Source: JAHEJV01 sp964653555
GTDB lineage: Bacteria; Myxococcota_A; UBA9160; SMWR01
DNA: 64,000 bases
NCBI GenBank assembly: GCA_964653555.1
Contig: CAZZFT010000008.1
Coordinates: forward strand, 1 to 64,000
Reading direction: 5' to 3'
In this document: positions 8,701 to 17,259 of the stretch, in pieces
How the letters are laid out: every line of letters begins with the position of its first letter
Numbering within the stretch: position 1 is the stretch's first letter
Translations under genes and position numbers: made by a program
The notes under the pieces: generated by a model
Seen by the model: only the letters and a program-made list of their open reading frames with translations
Told to the model about the DNA's origin: nothing
Database searches by the model: none

Positions 8701-9372
8701 ATGGAATCCTCGATCTTCCACGAGTCCGTGCTCTTCGCGCTGGGACCGTTTCCGGTCACCACGACGATGCTCACGTCGCTCGTGGTATCGCTCGTTCTGG
8801 TCGGCACCGCGGCCCTGCTCCGCCTCTCCCTCGCGCGCCATCCCTCGGGCGCGCCCGGTGCTCTCGCGCTGTGGACGGTCGAGTGGCTCGACGGATTGGT
8901 GCGCGACGTGACCGGCCGCCCCGAGCCCGCCCTGGTGACGCTGGCCGGCAGCCTCTTCCTGTTCATCGCCGCCTGCAATCTCTCGGGTCAGCTGCCGGGC
9001 GTGCGGCCACCGACGGCCAGCCTCGCGACGACCTCCGCACTCGCCGTGATCGTGTTCCTCGCCGTGCCGGTCGCCGGGATCCGCGCGCACGGACTGGGGG
9101 GCTACCTCCGGGGCTACTTCCGTCCCAACCCGCTGTTGGCCCCGCTCCACGTGATCTCGGAGCTCTCGCGCACGCTCGCCCTCTCGATGCGCTTGTTCGG
9201 GAACATGATGTCCGGCCACCTGGTCGTAGCCCTGCTCGTGGCGCTCACCGGCCTCCTGGTGCCGATGCCGCTGATGGCCCTGGACGTGCTGATCGGTCTG
9301 CTCCAGGCTTACATCTTCGCGGTGCTCACCACCGTCTACGTGGGCGCCGCCCTGCGCGCCTCGGAGTCCTGA
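8701..9372 (+). CDS. atpB: N-type F1Fo-ATPase, Fo subunit a
   Basis: A 223-aa polytopic stator subunit that forms the ion half-channels against the c ring. The key 'SRTLALSMRLFGNMMSGHLV' segment contains the essential Arg of subunit a. The C-terminal helix ends with 'IGLLQAYIFAVLTTVYVGAAL', the usual last helix. At least five hydrophobic segments are visible. It is the last gene of the operon, followed by a small hairpin (9394-9410) and a convergent usp gene. In standard N-ATPase operons it directly precedes the c gene, so the permutation point lies between a and c. Confidence 0.93.
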   Translation: MESSIFHESVLFALGPFPVTTTMLTSLVVSLVLVGTAALLRLSLARHPSGAPGALALWTVEWLDGLVRDVTGRPEPALVTLAGSLFLFIAACNLSGQLPGVRPPTASLATTSALAVIVFLAVPVAGIRAHGLGGYLRGYFRPNPLLAPLHVISELSRTLALSMRLFGNMMSGHLVVALLVALTGLLVPMPLMALDVLIGLLQAYIFAVLTTVYVGAALRASES

Positions 9373-9393
9373 CCCGACCGCGGCGGGACGCAG

Positions 9394-9410
9394 TGAGGGG
9401 ACGACCCTCA
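9394..9410. terminator. Possible bidirectional terminator hairpin
   Basis: TGAGGG-GACGA-CCCTCA forms a 6-bp stem with a 5-base loop between the convergent atp operon and usp gene. It lacks a clear T tract and overlaps the usp stop codon, so support is modest. Confidence 0.35.
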
Positions 9411-10328
9411 GGCCTCCGCCGCCACCGGGCACACGAAGTCGGCCGGCTTCACCGCGAGCAGCGAGACGTCGAGCTGCGGGAGCAGCCGCTCGGCGGTGTT
9501 GCCGACCAGCAGCCCCGCGACGCCGCCGCGCGACACGGTGCCCATCACGACGAGGTCGGGATCGAGGTGTTCGGTGCACTCGAGGATCGCGCGCGTGGGC
9601 GAGGTGCGGGCGACGTGGTACGTCACCGACGCCGCGCCGGGCGTCTTCGCGACCCGCGCCTCGAGCCGTCGCGTGCGCTCCTCGCGCTGGTGCCGGTCGA
9701 ACTCGGCGACGCTCTCGCCGGACTCGATCTGCACCGCCAGCGGAAGCTGGAAGGTGTGCACCACATCCAGGGCGGCGTGGAAGTGGGCCGCCAGCCAGGC
9801 GGCGTAGTCGAGCACGCGCTCTCCCACCGGCGACAGGTCGCTGGCCGCGAGCACGCGGCGCAGCGCGCCGGCGCCGTCCGGCTTCGCCACCCACACGGCG
9901 CACGGGCACTTGCGCAGCAGCTTCATCGACACGCTGCCGAGCGGGTGGCAGCCGCGGCGCTGCTCGCCGCGCTTTCCGGCCACCACCAGGTCGATGCGCC
10001 CGCGCAGCACGTACCGGACGATCGCGAGCCAGGCGGTCTCGCGGGTGCTGGTGACGGTCGCCGCGACGCCCGCCGCGCGGAAGCGGTCCGCCACCTCCTC
10101 GATCACCGGGCGTCTCGGCTCGACGGCCGCCTCGGGCACGTCCACGTAGGCCTGGGACTCGCTGTCCCAGACTTCGTCGGCGGCCGTCGAGTGCAGGATC
10201 ACCACCTCGGTGCCGAGGGTGCGCGCCAGCTCCAGGGCCTGGTCGGCGGCGGCGCAGCTGCCGGCGGTCAGGGTGCGCCCGCCCCGGTGCAGGTCGAGGG
10301 CGAGGAGCAGACGGCGGAGGTCGCGCAT
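9408..10328 (-). CDS. Tandem universal stress protein, UspE-like
   Basis: 306 aa with two Usp (alpha/beta, nucleotide-binding fold) domains, about 1-150 and 155-300. The second ends with 'GTVSRGGVAGLLVGNTAERLL' followed by 'LLAVKPADFVCPV', very close to the end of E. coli UspE, including the GNTAE variant in place of the GS of ATP-binding Usps. The first domain has 'VAGKRGEQRRGCHPLGSVS'. A soluble stress-survival protein of unknown molecular action. It starts 9 bases after the glycosyltransferase stop, so it is the third gene of the CBS-GT-usp operon. Confidence 0.88.
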   Translation of the reverse strand: MRDLRRLLLALDLHRGGRTLTAGSCAAADQALELARTLGTEVVILHSTAADEVWDSESQAYVDVPEAAVEPRRPVIEEVADRFRAAGVAATVTSTRETAWLAIVRYVLRGRIDLVVAGKRGEQRRGCHPLGSVSMKLLRKCPCAVWVAKPDGAGALRRVLAASDLSPVGERVLDYAAWLAAHFHAALDVVHTFQLPLAVQIESGESVAEFDRHQREERTRRLEARVAKTPGAASVTYHVARTSPTRAILECTEHLDPDLVVMGTVSRGGVAGLLVGNTAERLLPQLDVSLLAVKPADFVCPVAAEA

Positions 10329-10337
10329 GGGCGCAGG

Positions 10338-11618
10338 CTACCGGAAGCGCCGCCTCTCGGTGACGTCGTCCCGCCCGCGGAGCTGCTCGAGCTCGACGCG
10401 CGGGAGCAGCACGCGCGCCACGACGTCGGGCCAGGCGTAGCGCCGGGCGGTGGCGCGCCCCGCGCGCCGCAGCGCCCGCAGGTCCTCGGGGCGGCGCCGC
10501 AGCCGCTCGTAGAGCCCGATGAACTCGCCCGGCTCGCCGGTCTCGAGCACCAGGGCATTCTGCCCGGGGACGGCGTAGTCCTCGCCCGAGCAGCCGGTGC
10601 ACGCGACGCCGCCGGCGGCCATCGTCTCGAGCCCCACCAGGCCGAAGGGCTCGTGGCTGCTGTTCGCGAGCACGGCGTCCGAGGCGCGTAGCAGCGCGCG
10701 CCGCGCGTCCGGAGCCACGTGTGAGCGCAGGTGCACGACGTCGGCCTCCCCCGCATCGCTCAACACCTCGGCCAGCCCGCCGGGTCCGGGTGCCGCCTGC
10801 CGTTCCTCCACCCGCAGAGCCAGGCGGCGCGCGGTGTCGAGGACGAGCTGGCCGTAGCGCTCGTCGCCGCCGCCGCGCGCCACCAGCAGCGGTTGCCAGC
10901 CGCGCCGTTTGATCGCCGCCGTGGTCTCGACGGCCGCAAGCCACGACTTGTCCGGATCCCAGCGCGCCATCTTCGTGAGCAGCAGACGGTCGCGGAAGGC
11001 GCCGCGCAAAGAGGCGACGGCCTGGGTGTCGACGGCGGCGAAGGCGTCGGCGGCGAGTCCGTTGGGAATGGCGAGCGCCTCCACGCCGATCTCGCGCATG
11101 CGGTGCTTCATGTACCGGCTCACCGTGGTGATCCGCGCCGCCCGCGCCAGCGCGGGCCAGTCGATACCCTCGAAGCCGAAGGTGTTGTTGGCGTTCCACA
11201 GGATCGTCACGCGCTCGCGCAGACCGGCGTCGCGCAGCAGGTCATCGAGCTGGAGGACGGCGCGCGCCGTCTGCCACTCCTCGGCCAGCACCACGCCGCG
11301 CTCCCCGCGCTCCAGGGCCGGCCGCAGCACCTGGTCGAACAGGCGCCGGGGCAGGGCGCGGGCGTAGTCCTCCTCCTTCGCTCCCTCGCCGGCGTACACG
11401 CCCGCGGGGTGGTGGCGGCTGATCCCCTGGCACCAGCGGTGCAGGACCACCTCGTCGCGACGCTCCACGTCGGGAGCCTCGGGGTCGCCCACGAACCACA
11501 GGTGGACCTCGTGTCCGGCGGCGGCGAGAGCCTGGGTGAGTCCCTCCACGCGCGTCGCCAGTCCGCCGGCGCGCGCGTAGGGGTCGGGACCCTCGAAGGA
11601 GAGGACGTGCAGCTGCAT
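10338..11618 (-). CDS. GT-B fold glycosyltransferase (GT4-like)
   Basis: 426 aa. The N-terminal glycine-rich 'PYARAGGLATRVEGLTQALAAAGHEV' is the acceptor-domain opening of GT4/GT5 enzymes (starch synthase, sucrose or trehalose-type synthases). The C-terminal half has 'ANSSHEPFGLVGLETMAAGGV', with the E-x7-E donor nucleotide-sugar motif. The substrate cannot be read from sequence; a storage or compatible carbohydrate role would suit a stress island. It lies 15 bases after the CBS gene and 9 before usp. Confidence 0.82.
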   Translation of the reverse strand: MQLHVLSFEGPDPYARAGGLATRVEGLTQALAAAGHEVHLWFVGDPEAPDVERRDEVVLHRWCQGISRHHPAGVYAGEGAKEEDYARALPRRLFDQVLRPALERGERGVVLAEEWQTARAVLQLDDLLRDAGLRERVTILWNANNTFGFEGIDWPALARAARITTVSRYMKHRMREIGVEALAIPNGLAADAFAAVDTQAVASLRGAFRDRLLLTKMARWDPDKSWLAAVETTAAIKRRGWQPLLVARGGGDERYGQLVLDTARRLALRVEERQAAPGPGGLAEVLSDAGEADVVHLRSHVAPDARRALLRASDAVLANSSHEPFGLVGLETMAAGGVACTGCSGEDYAVPGQNALVLETGEPGEFIGLYERLRRRPEDLRALRRAGRATARRYAWPDVVARVLLPRVELEQLRGRDDVTERRRFR

Positions 11619-11633
11619 CCGTCTTCGCTGGGC

Positions 11634-12122
11634 TCAGCTCGCCGTCGCCACCAGCGCCCGCGGGCGCTCCTGGGAGATCGCCGCGACCGTATCGCCGATC
11701 TCCGCCGGCGTCGGTGCGGTGCGCGCCTTGCCGGCGCCCGGGGTGCGCGCGCGTCGCGCCAGGTCGGCCACGGAGACCAGGCCCAGCAGCTGATTCGCGT
11801 CGTCGACCACCGGAAGGCGGTGCACCTGCGCCTGCTTCATGAGCTCTTCGGCGCGGTCCGCGCTGTCATGGGGACGACAAGCGTGCACTTGCGTCGACAT
11901 CACGTCGCCGATCCGGATCTGGTCGAGGCGCTGGCCGCGCGTGTAGGAGGCCATGCAGACGTCGCGATCGGTCACGATGCCGACCACGCGTTGCTCGGGC
12001 CCCGCGGAGACCACGGGCACGACACCGCAGTCGCGCTCCCACATGATCTGGGCCGCCCGGTTCAGATTCTCCTCGGGAGCACAGGTCGAGACATCCTTGG
12101 TCATGATCTGCTCGATGCGCAT
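11634..12122 (-). CDS. Tandem CBS-domain protein
   Basis: 162 aa with two CBS motifs: 'IMTKDVSTCAPEENLNRAAQIM...CGVVPVV...VGIVTDRDV' (residues 7-60) and 'VMSTQVHACRPHDSADRAEELM...VHRLPVVDDANQLLGLVSVADL' (about 75-130). This Bateman module senses adenylate nucleotides in known relatives. The longer open frame upstream is ignored because the ATG at 12122 has a GGAGGG ribosome site. First gene of the CBS-GT-usp operon, read from the best sigma-54 type promoter in the window. Confidence 0.9.
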   Translation of the reverse strand: MRIEQIMTKDVSTCAPEENLNRAAQIMWERDCGVVPVVSAGPEQRVVGIVTDRDVCMASYTRGQRLDQIRIGDVMSTQVHACRPHDSADRAEELMKQAQVHRLPVVDDANQLLGLVSVADLARRARTPGAGKARTAPTPAEIGDTVAAISQERPRALVATAS

Positions 12123-12168
12123 CACACCCTCCTCGGGTCCCGGAAATGGGACTGAAACGCCTGCCTGT

Positions 12169-12182
12169 GCAACTTGCGTGCC
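12169..12182 (-). promoter_or_regulatory. Sigma-54 (-24/-12) promoter for CBS-GT-usp operon
   Basis: On the minus strand it reads CGGCACG-CAAG-TTGCA, matching 11 of 12 positions of TGGCACG-N4-TTGCA with exact GG-N10-GC spacing. The predicted start near 12157 lies about 35 bases before the CBS ATG. In this GC-rich background such a match is very unlikely by chance. Confidence 0.75.
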
Positions 12183-12285
12183 GTCGGGAGCGCGTGTCGC
12201 GGCGCGAGAAGGGCGCGCCACCGTCGGAGTGGGACCGCTCGCCTCGGGGCAGTCCGGATTCCCGCGCGAGGCCGCGAGCGCGGCG

Positions 12286-13056
12286 CTAGCGCGCGTCGGC
12301 GAAGGCGGAGGAGGCGACCCGGAGCAGCCGGCTGCGCAGGGAGACGACCGTCGGGATCTCTCGGGGTGTCGGGGACGGCGACTCGTCGCAGCGCAGGTAG
12401 GGCGAGCTCGCCAGCCATTGCGCCTCGGGGTAGTAGGCAAACACGGCGCTGCCCCCCCGGATCGTGTCGATCACCTCCCGGCTCACGGCCGGATCGAGGG
12501 CCGGACAGCCCCAGCTGCGTCCGAGGCGCCCGTGCTCCGCGGCGAAGCGGGGTGTGGCGTAGTCGGCTCCGTGCACCACGATGCCTCGCTCGTAGGCCAG
12601 GTCGTTGATGCCGGGCTCGAGGCCGACCAGACGCAGGGAGTAGCCGTGGCGTCCCACGTAGGTCTCGCCGGTGCGGAAGAGGCCGAGGCTCGACTGCCGA
12701 GACCCGGGAAGATTGGAGAATGTGCGCGCAAGACGCAGCCCGCTCTCGCGCCCGTGGGCGACCAGCTCGTGGAAGCGGACCGCTCCCGCGCCAAGGTCGA
12801 TCACCCACAGGCGCCGCTCCCACGAGGGCCGCGCGTAGTCGATCAAGGTGAGCACGGGCGTCTCGAGCTCGCCCCGGGCGCGTCCGCAGGCGACGGCGCG
12901 CAGCGCGAGGTCGAGCGGCTGGGCGGGGACGCCGGCCGCCACGAGTTGCCGCAAGAGGACGTCCCGCTCGGGCTCGTCGGTCCCCGCACCCGCCGCCGCG
13001 GCGAGCGGGAGCGCCAGGACGACCAGAAGGACGGAGGCGGCGAGAGCGCTGCGCAC
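12286..13056 (-). CDS. Secreted murein L,D-transpeptidase-family protein (YkuD_2 type)
   Basis: 256 aa with a signal peptide (residues 1-22, 'ASVLLVVLALPLAAAAG'). The catalytic signature is H162-G163 ('IVVHGADYA') and S-W-G-C184 ('GRSWGCPAL'), as in the L,D-transpeptidase catalytic family whose Cys cross-links or trims peptidoglycan stem peptides. The rest, including 'LWVIDLGAGAVRFHELVAHG' and 'SLGLFRTGETYVGRHGYSLRL', fits the YkuD_2 subfamily. It is divergent from a second, larger L,D-transpeptidase. No sigma-54 element was seen between them. Confidence 0.85.
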   Translation of the reverse strand: MRSALAASVLLVVLALPLAAAAGAGTDEPERDVLLRQLVAAGVPAQPLDLALRAVACGRARGELETPVLTLIDYARPSWERRLWVIDLGAGAVRFHELVAHGRESGLRLARTFSNLPGSRQSSLGLFRTGETYVGRHGYSLRLVGLEPGINDLAYERGIVVHGADYATPRFAAEHGRLGRSWGCPALDPAVSREVIDTIRGGSAVFAYYPEAQWLASSPYLRCDESPSPTPREIPTVVSLRSRLLRVASSAFADAR

Positions 13057-13206
13057 GAATCGAACTCCCCGTCCGGATCTCCGAGCCGCTCCCCGTCGGG
13101 CTCGTCCGGTCCTGAAGCTTCATCGGAACGGCGGGTCGCGGACTCGAGCCCGCTCCCGCCGGGCCGCATCGTCTCACTTCGCCTGCCCCTCCTGCAACTC
13201 GTCCTG

Positions 13207-14601
13207 GTGCTGGTCGCCCTGGCGGCTCTCGGCGCTCTCGCCGGCCGCGCGCGGGCCGAGGACGGGAGTGCGGCGGTAGAGGAGCTGCCGCTCGGCCCGG
13301 CCGAGCACGTGCTCGGCCAGCGGCTGCGGGAGCCCGACGACCTGGCCCGCTACTACGGCAGCGGCGTCCCCCGGCCGCGCTGGCTGCGACCCGACGGCTC
13401 GCTCGGGCCGGAGGCCCGCGAGCTGCTCGCGAGCGTGGAGGGCTCGGCCCGCCAGGGCCTCCACCCCGACGCCTATCACTCCGGCGCGCTGTCGCGCCTG
13501 GCGGACGCCGCGCCGATCGAGCCGCAGATCCGGGCGGGCCTGGAGATCCTCCTCTCCGACGCGTTCCTCCACCTCGCGCGCCACGTGTCGGCGGGAGCCG
13601 TCGATCCGTGGCGGCTCCATCCCGGCTTCCGGCGCGCGGGCCCGGCGCCGCCCGATCCCGTGCCGGCGCTGGTCGCGGCGCGCGAGTCGGGACGCGTCGC
13701 CGGGACCCTCGCGGGGATGGCGCCCCCTCATCCCGAGTACGCCGCGCTGTGCGCAGAGCTCGAGCGGCTGCGCGAGTCCGGCGGCGCCGGCGCTCCGCAC
13801 GCGGCGCGGCGCAGCGACCGCGTGCGCGCCAGCCTGGAGCGCTGGCGCTGGCTGCCGCGCGATCTCGGGGCCCGCCATCTGCGGGTGAACATCCCGTCCT
13901 TCACCGTCCGGGCCTTCGAGGACGGCGCGCCGGCGCTCGCGATGCGCGTGGTCGTGGGCAGCGCCGCGTGGCAGACGCCGATCATGGACGGCGTCATCAC
14001 CGAGCTGATCCTGAACCCGGCGTGGTGGGTGCCGCGCTCGATCGCCACCCGGGAGATGCTGCCCGCGGTCCGGCGCGACCCCGACTACTTCTCCCGCACC
14101 GGGATCGAGGTGCTCGCCGACGAGGGCGGCGTCACGCGCGCGGTGGACCCGCGGCGGGTCGACTGGTCGTCCGTCACCGCCGAGGGCTTCCCCTTCCGCC
14201 TGCGCCAGCCCCCGGGGCCGCGCAATCCGATGGGCCGGATCAAGTTCTCGTTCCCCAACCGCTACGCGGTGTACCTGCACGGGACGCCGTCGGACGCCGG
14301 CTTCGAGCGCCCCCTGCGCACGCTCTCCCACGGCTGCGTGCGCGTGGAGGACGAGGTCGCCCTCGCGCTGTTCGCGCTCGCCCCCGATCCCGCGTGGACC
14401 CGGGCGCGCCTGGAGCAGGCGCTGCGGGGCGCTCCCGAGCGCCCGGTGAGGCTCCCGGTCCCGCTGTCCGTGTATCTGCTCTACTTCACGGCGACCGTCG
14501 ACGCCGAGGGTGCCGTGTCGGTCACCGGCGATCCCTACGGCTGGGACGAGCCCCTGCTCGACGCGCTCGACGCCGGGGTGGAGGGCGATCCGCAGCCGTA
14601 G
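13207..14601 (+). CDS. YcbB/LdtD-like L,D-transpeptidase
   Basis: About 464 aa. A hydrophobic leader ('LVLVALAALGALAGRARA') is followed by a scaffold domain and a C-terminal YkuD domain with 'YLHGTPSDAGFERPLRTLSHGCVRVED', the H...SHGC catalytic signature. 'WWVPRSIATREMLP' is typical of the YcbB group, which makes 3-3 cross-links. The start is uncertain: GTG 13207 is the first standard start codon in frame after the opposite gene begins, but the signal peptide looks better from the ATC at 13168 or the CTG at 13183. No good ribosome site is visible for any of these. Confidence 0.82.
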   Translation: MLVALAALGALAGRARAEDGSAAVEELPLGPAEHVLGQRLREPDDLARYYGSGVPRPRWLRPDGSLGPEARELLASVEGSARQGLHPDAYHSGALSRLADAAPIEPQIRAGLEILLSDAFLHLARHVSAGAVDPWRLHPGFRRAGPAPPDPVPALVAARESGRVAGTLAGMAPPHPEYAALCAELERLRESGGAGAPHAARRSDRVRASLERWRWLPRDLGARHLRVNIPSFTVRAFEDGAPALAMRVVVGSAAWQTPIMDGVITELILNPAWWVPRSIATREMLPAVRRDPDYFSRTGIEVLADEGGVTRAVDPRRVDWSSVTAEGFPFRLRQPPGPRNPMGRIKFSFPNRYAVYLHGTPSDAGFERPLRTLSHGCVRVEDEVALALFALAPDPAWTRARLEQALRGAPERPVRLPVPLSVYLLYFTATVDAEGAVSVTGDPYGWDEPLLDALDAGVEGDPQP

Positions 14602-14708
14602 TCGCGCTGGGGCCATCCGCCTCGGCTGCGCGCCCGATGGGTCGGGCCGGGCCAGCTCCTGGCCACTTCGACGATGCGTGCGAGAGCCCGACTCATCGGG
14701 GGGGGCTT

Positions 14709-14722
14709 GGCACGAAAGATGC
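14709..14722 (+). promoter_or_regulatory. Sigma-54 (-24/-12) promoter upstream of pcm-ere
   Basis: TGGCACG-AAAG-ATGCG matches 10 of 12 positions: a perfect -24 half and correct GG-N10-GC spacing. The predicted start is near 14733. That would make the GTG at 14736 almost leaderless and favour the ATG at 14766. Confidence 0.65.
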
Positions 14723-14735
14723 GTTGCACGAACCC

Positions 14736-16736
14736 GTGCAGGACACGGTTGCAGAGCGGGATCAGATGGTGCGCGACCATCTCGCCGCGCGCGGGATCCG
14801 TGAGCCGTCCGTACTGGATGCGTTTCGCGCCGTTCCCCGCGAGGCATTCCTGCCCCCGGAGCTGGGGGAGTTCGCGTACCAGGACTCGCCCCTGCCGATC
14901 GAGAAGGGCCAGACGATCTCCCAGCCCTACATCGTGGCGCTGATGACCGCCGCGCTTCGCGTGCAGCCCGGGGACGTCGTGCTCGAGATCGGCACCGGCT
15001 CGGGCTACGCCGCGGCGATCCTCGGCCGGATCGCCCGCAGCGTCTACACCGTCGAGCGTCACGAGGAGCTGGCCGACCTCGCCGCGCGTCGCCTCGCCGA
15101 GCTGGGCTTCGACAACGTCTCGGTCCGCCACGGCGACGGATCCCTCGGCTGGCCCGAGCACGCGCCCTACGACGCGATCGCGGTCGCCGCCGGGGGGCCC
15201 GGTGTGCCGCGCGCGCTGCTCGACCAGCTGGCGCCGGGCGGCAGGCTGGTGATGCCCGTGGGCGAGGGGCGCGAGCTCCAGAAGCTGGTGCGCGTCACCC
15301 GCCAGCCCGACGGCAGCTTCGCCAGCGAGGACCTGAGCGACGTCCGCTTCGTGCCCCTGATCGGCGCCCAGGGCTGGGAGGTCGAGGAGCCCTGGGAGGG
15401 ACGCGCCGCCCGGACGCCGTCCCGACCCGCCACCGTCGCGCATCTGGTCTGCGAGCAGGCACTGCCCTTCGACGAGATCGAGGGCCACGATCTCGGCTCG
15501 CTGCTCGAGCGGATCGGCGATGCGCGCGTGGTGGCGATCGGCGAGGCGAGCCACGGGACCTCCGAGTTCTACCGGATGCGCGCCGAGATCACGAAGGCCC
15601 TGATCCGCTCGCGCGGCTTCGACCTGGTCGCCGTCGAGGCGGACTGGCCCGACGCCGCCGCCGTTGACCGCTGGGTGCACGACGCGCCGCCGCTCCCCGA
15701 CGACACCGGGCGGATGCGCCCGTTCCAGCGCTTCCCCACCTGGATGTGGCGCAACCACGAGACGCTCGCCTTCGCCGGCTGGCTGCGCGAGCACAACGCA
15801 AAGACGCGCGGCGACCGCGCCGGGGTCTCGTTCCACGGCCTCGACCTCTACAGCCTGTTCACCTCGATCCAGGCGGTGCTCCAGTTCCTCGACCGCGTCG
15901 ATCCGGCGGCGGCGCGCGTGGCGCGCCAGCGCTACGGCTGCCTCACACCCTGGGAGAGCGATCCGGCCGCCTACGGCCACGCGGCCCTCACCGGCCGCTA
16001 CCGGGTGTGCGAGCGTGAGGCGGTGGCGATGCTGCGCGAACTGATGGAGCGGCGCCTCGACTACGCCGCCCGCGATGGCGAGGCGGTCTTCGACGCGGTG
16101 CAGAACGCGCGGCTCATCGCCGACGCAGAGCGCTACTACCGCGCGATGTACTACGGCTCGAACGAGTCGTGGAACCTGCGCGACCGACACATGTTCGAGA
16201 CGCTCCAGGCGCTGCTCGCCTTCCGCGGGCCCCAGGCGAAGGCGGTGCTCTGGGCGCACAACTCGCACCTCGGCGACGCCTCGGCCACCGAGATGGGCCT
16301 GCGCGGCCAGCTCAACGTCGGACAGCTGTGTCGCGAGACCTTCGGCACCTCCGCCTTCCTGATCGGCTTCGGCACCGACCGCGGCACTGTCGCCGCGGCC
16401 GACGACTGGGACGGGCCGATGCGAGTGATGACCGTGCGACCGTCTCACCCGGAGAGCTACGAGCGCCTGTGCCACGAGAGCGGGGTGCCGGCCTTCTTCC
16501 TGCACCTGCGCGAGCCCGACCGCGAGGCGCTGCGCTACGAGCTCGAGCCGCCGCGTCTCGAGCGCGCGATCGGCGTCGTCTACCGCCCGCAGACCGAGCT
16601 GCAGAGCCACTACTTCCGCGCCAGTCTGCCGCGGCAGTTCGACGAGTACGTGTGGATCGACGAGACCAGTGCAGTGCGGCCGGTGACGCCCGCCGACGGT
16701 CAGGCCTTGCCGCGGGTCCACCCGTTCGCGGGGTGA
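14736..16736 (+). CDS. pcm: Fusion: protein-L-isoaspartate methyltransferase + erythromycin esterase-like
   Basis: 666 aa from GTG 14736 (656 aa if the ATG at 14766 is used). Residues 1-210 are a Pcm domain that methylates damaged isoaspartyl residues for repair: 'AVPREAFLP', the SAM motif EIGTGSGY at 84-91 and 'PGGRLVMPVGEG' are all present. Residues about 230-660 are an erythromycin esterase/EreA-like hydrolase domain ('VVAIGEASHGTSEFYRMRAEITKALI', with the catalytic Glu/His pair, and 'WAHNSHLGDA'). The esterase half need not act on macrolides; its natural substrate is unknown. First gene of a long co-directional run. Confidence 0.9.
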   Translation: MQDTVAERDQMVRDHLAARGIREPSVLDAFRAVPREAFLPPELGEFAYQDSPLPIEKGQTISQPYIVALMTAALRVQPGDVVLEIGTGSGYAAAILGRIARSVYTVERHEELADLAARRLAELGFDNVSVRHGDGSLGWPEHAPYDAIAVAAGGPGVPRALLDQLAPGGRLVMPVGEGRELQKLVRVTRQPDGSFASEDLSDVRFVPLIGAQGWEVEEPWEGRAARTPSRPATVAHLVCEQALPFDEIEGHDLGSLLERIGDARVVAIGEASHGTSEFYRMRAEITKALIRSRGFDLVAVEADWPDAAAVDRWVHDAPPLPDDTGRMRPFQRFPTWMWRNHETLAFAGWLREHNAKTRGDRAGVSFHGLDLYSLFTSIQAVLQFLDRVDPAAARVARQRYGCLTPWESDPAAYGHAALTGRYRVCEREAVAMLRELMERRLDYAARDGEAVFDAVQNARLIADAERYYRAMYYGSNESWNLRDRHMFETLQALLAFRGPQAKAVLWAHNSHLGDASATEMGLRGQLNVGQLCRETFGTSAFLIGFGTDRGTVAAADDWDGPMRVMTVRPSHPESYERLCHESGVPAFFLHLREPDREALRYELEPPRLERAIGVVYRPQTELQSHYFRASLPRQFDEYVWIDETSAVRPVTPADGQALPRVHPFAG

Positions 16737-16747
16737 AGGAGGGAGCC

Positions 16748-17242
16748 ATGGCGATCGCACCGGCGCTTCGGAAGATCCTCGACGGCGAGGACGTCGAGTA
16801 CGAGGTCGTCCACCACCGTCCGGACACGTGGGCGCTGCGCACCGCCGTGGACACCGACACGCCGCCGGAGGCGTTCGCGAAGAGCGTCGTGGTCTGCATC
16901 GACGGCCGCTTCGCGGTCGCCCTGCTTCCGGCGACGCACTATCTGGCGCCCAGCCGCCTCGCGCGCGCGACCGGTGCCACGTCGGTGCGCCTGGCCACGG
17001 AGTCGGAGATGCGCGAGCGGATGCCGGGCTTCGAGGTGGGCGCCGCGCCGCCCTTCCCGGCGCTGTGCGGTCTGCCCATCTACGCGAGCCCGCTGCTCGC
17101 CCGCGACGAGCGCATCACCTTCAACGCCGGCACCCATCGCGACGCGCTGCGCATGCGCTGGTCCGACTACGAGCGGCTCGCGAAGCCCGAGATGGCGCAC
17201 CTCTCCCACCACGAGGAAGAGGAGACGGGCGCGTCGTCCTAG
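16748..17242 (+). CDS. YbaK/ProX-type aminoacyl-tRNA deacylase domain protein
   Basis: 164 aa. The YbaK/aa-tRNA deacylase fold is visible: 'VEYEVVHH' near the start, 'AFAKSVVVCIDGRFAVALLPATHYL' (the conserved K and strand) and 'GAAPPFPALCGLPIYASPLL' with the G-x-x-x-P loop, then 'ITFNAGTHRDALRM'. Such domains hydrolyse mischarged tRNAs in trans. It begins 11 bases after pcm-ere with a GGAGGGA ribosome site before the ATG. Substrate amino acid unknown. Confidence 0.85.
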   Translation: MAIAPALRKILDGEDVEYEVVHHRPDTWALRTAVDTDTPPEAFAKSVVVCIDGRFAVALLPATHYLAPSRLARATGATSVRLATESEMRERMPGFEVGAAPPFPALCGLPIYASPLLARDERITFNAGTHRDALRMRWSDYERLAKPEMAHLSHHEEEETGASS

Positions 17243-17259
17243 CCGTGCGCCGCGCGCAA

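Noticed and set aside
11634..12440. A 268-aa version of the CBS protein starting at 12440
   Set aside because: The extra N-terminus is low-complexity shadow sequence; the ATG at 12122 has a good ribosome site and the promoter element lies between the two.
13168..13206. A longer N-terminus for the YcbB-like protein reaching back over the opposite L,D-transpeptidase
   Set aside because: The upstream in-frame translation is Ser/Arg/Pro-rich shadow sequence with no ATG, GTG or TTG in a useful place.
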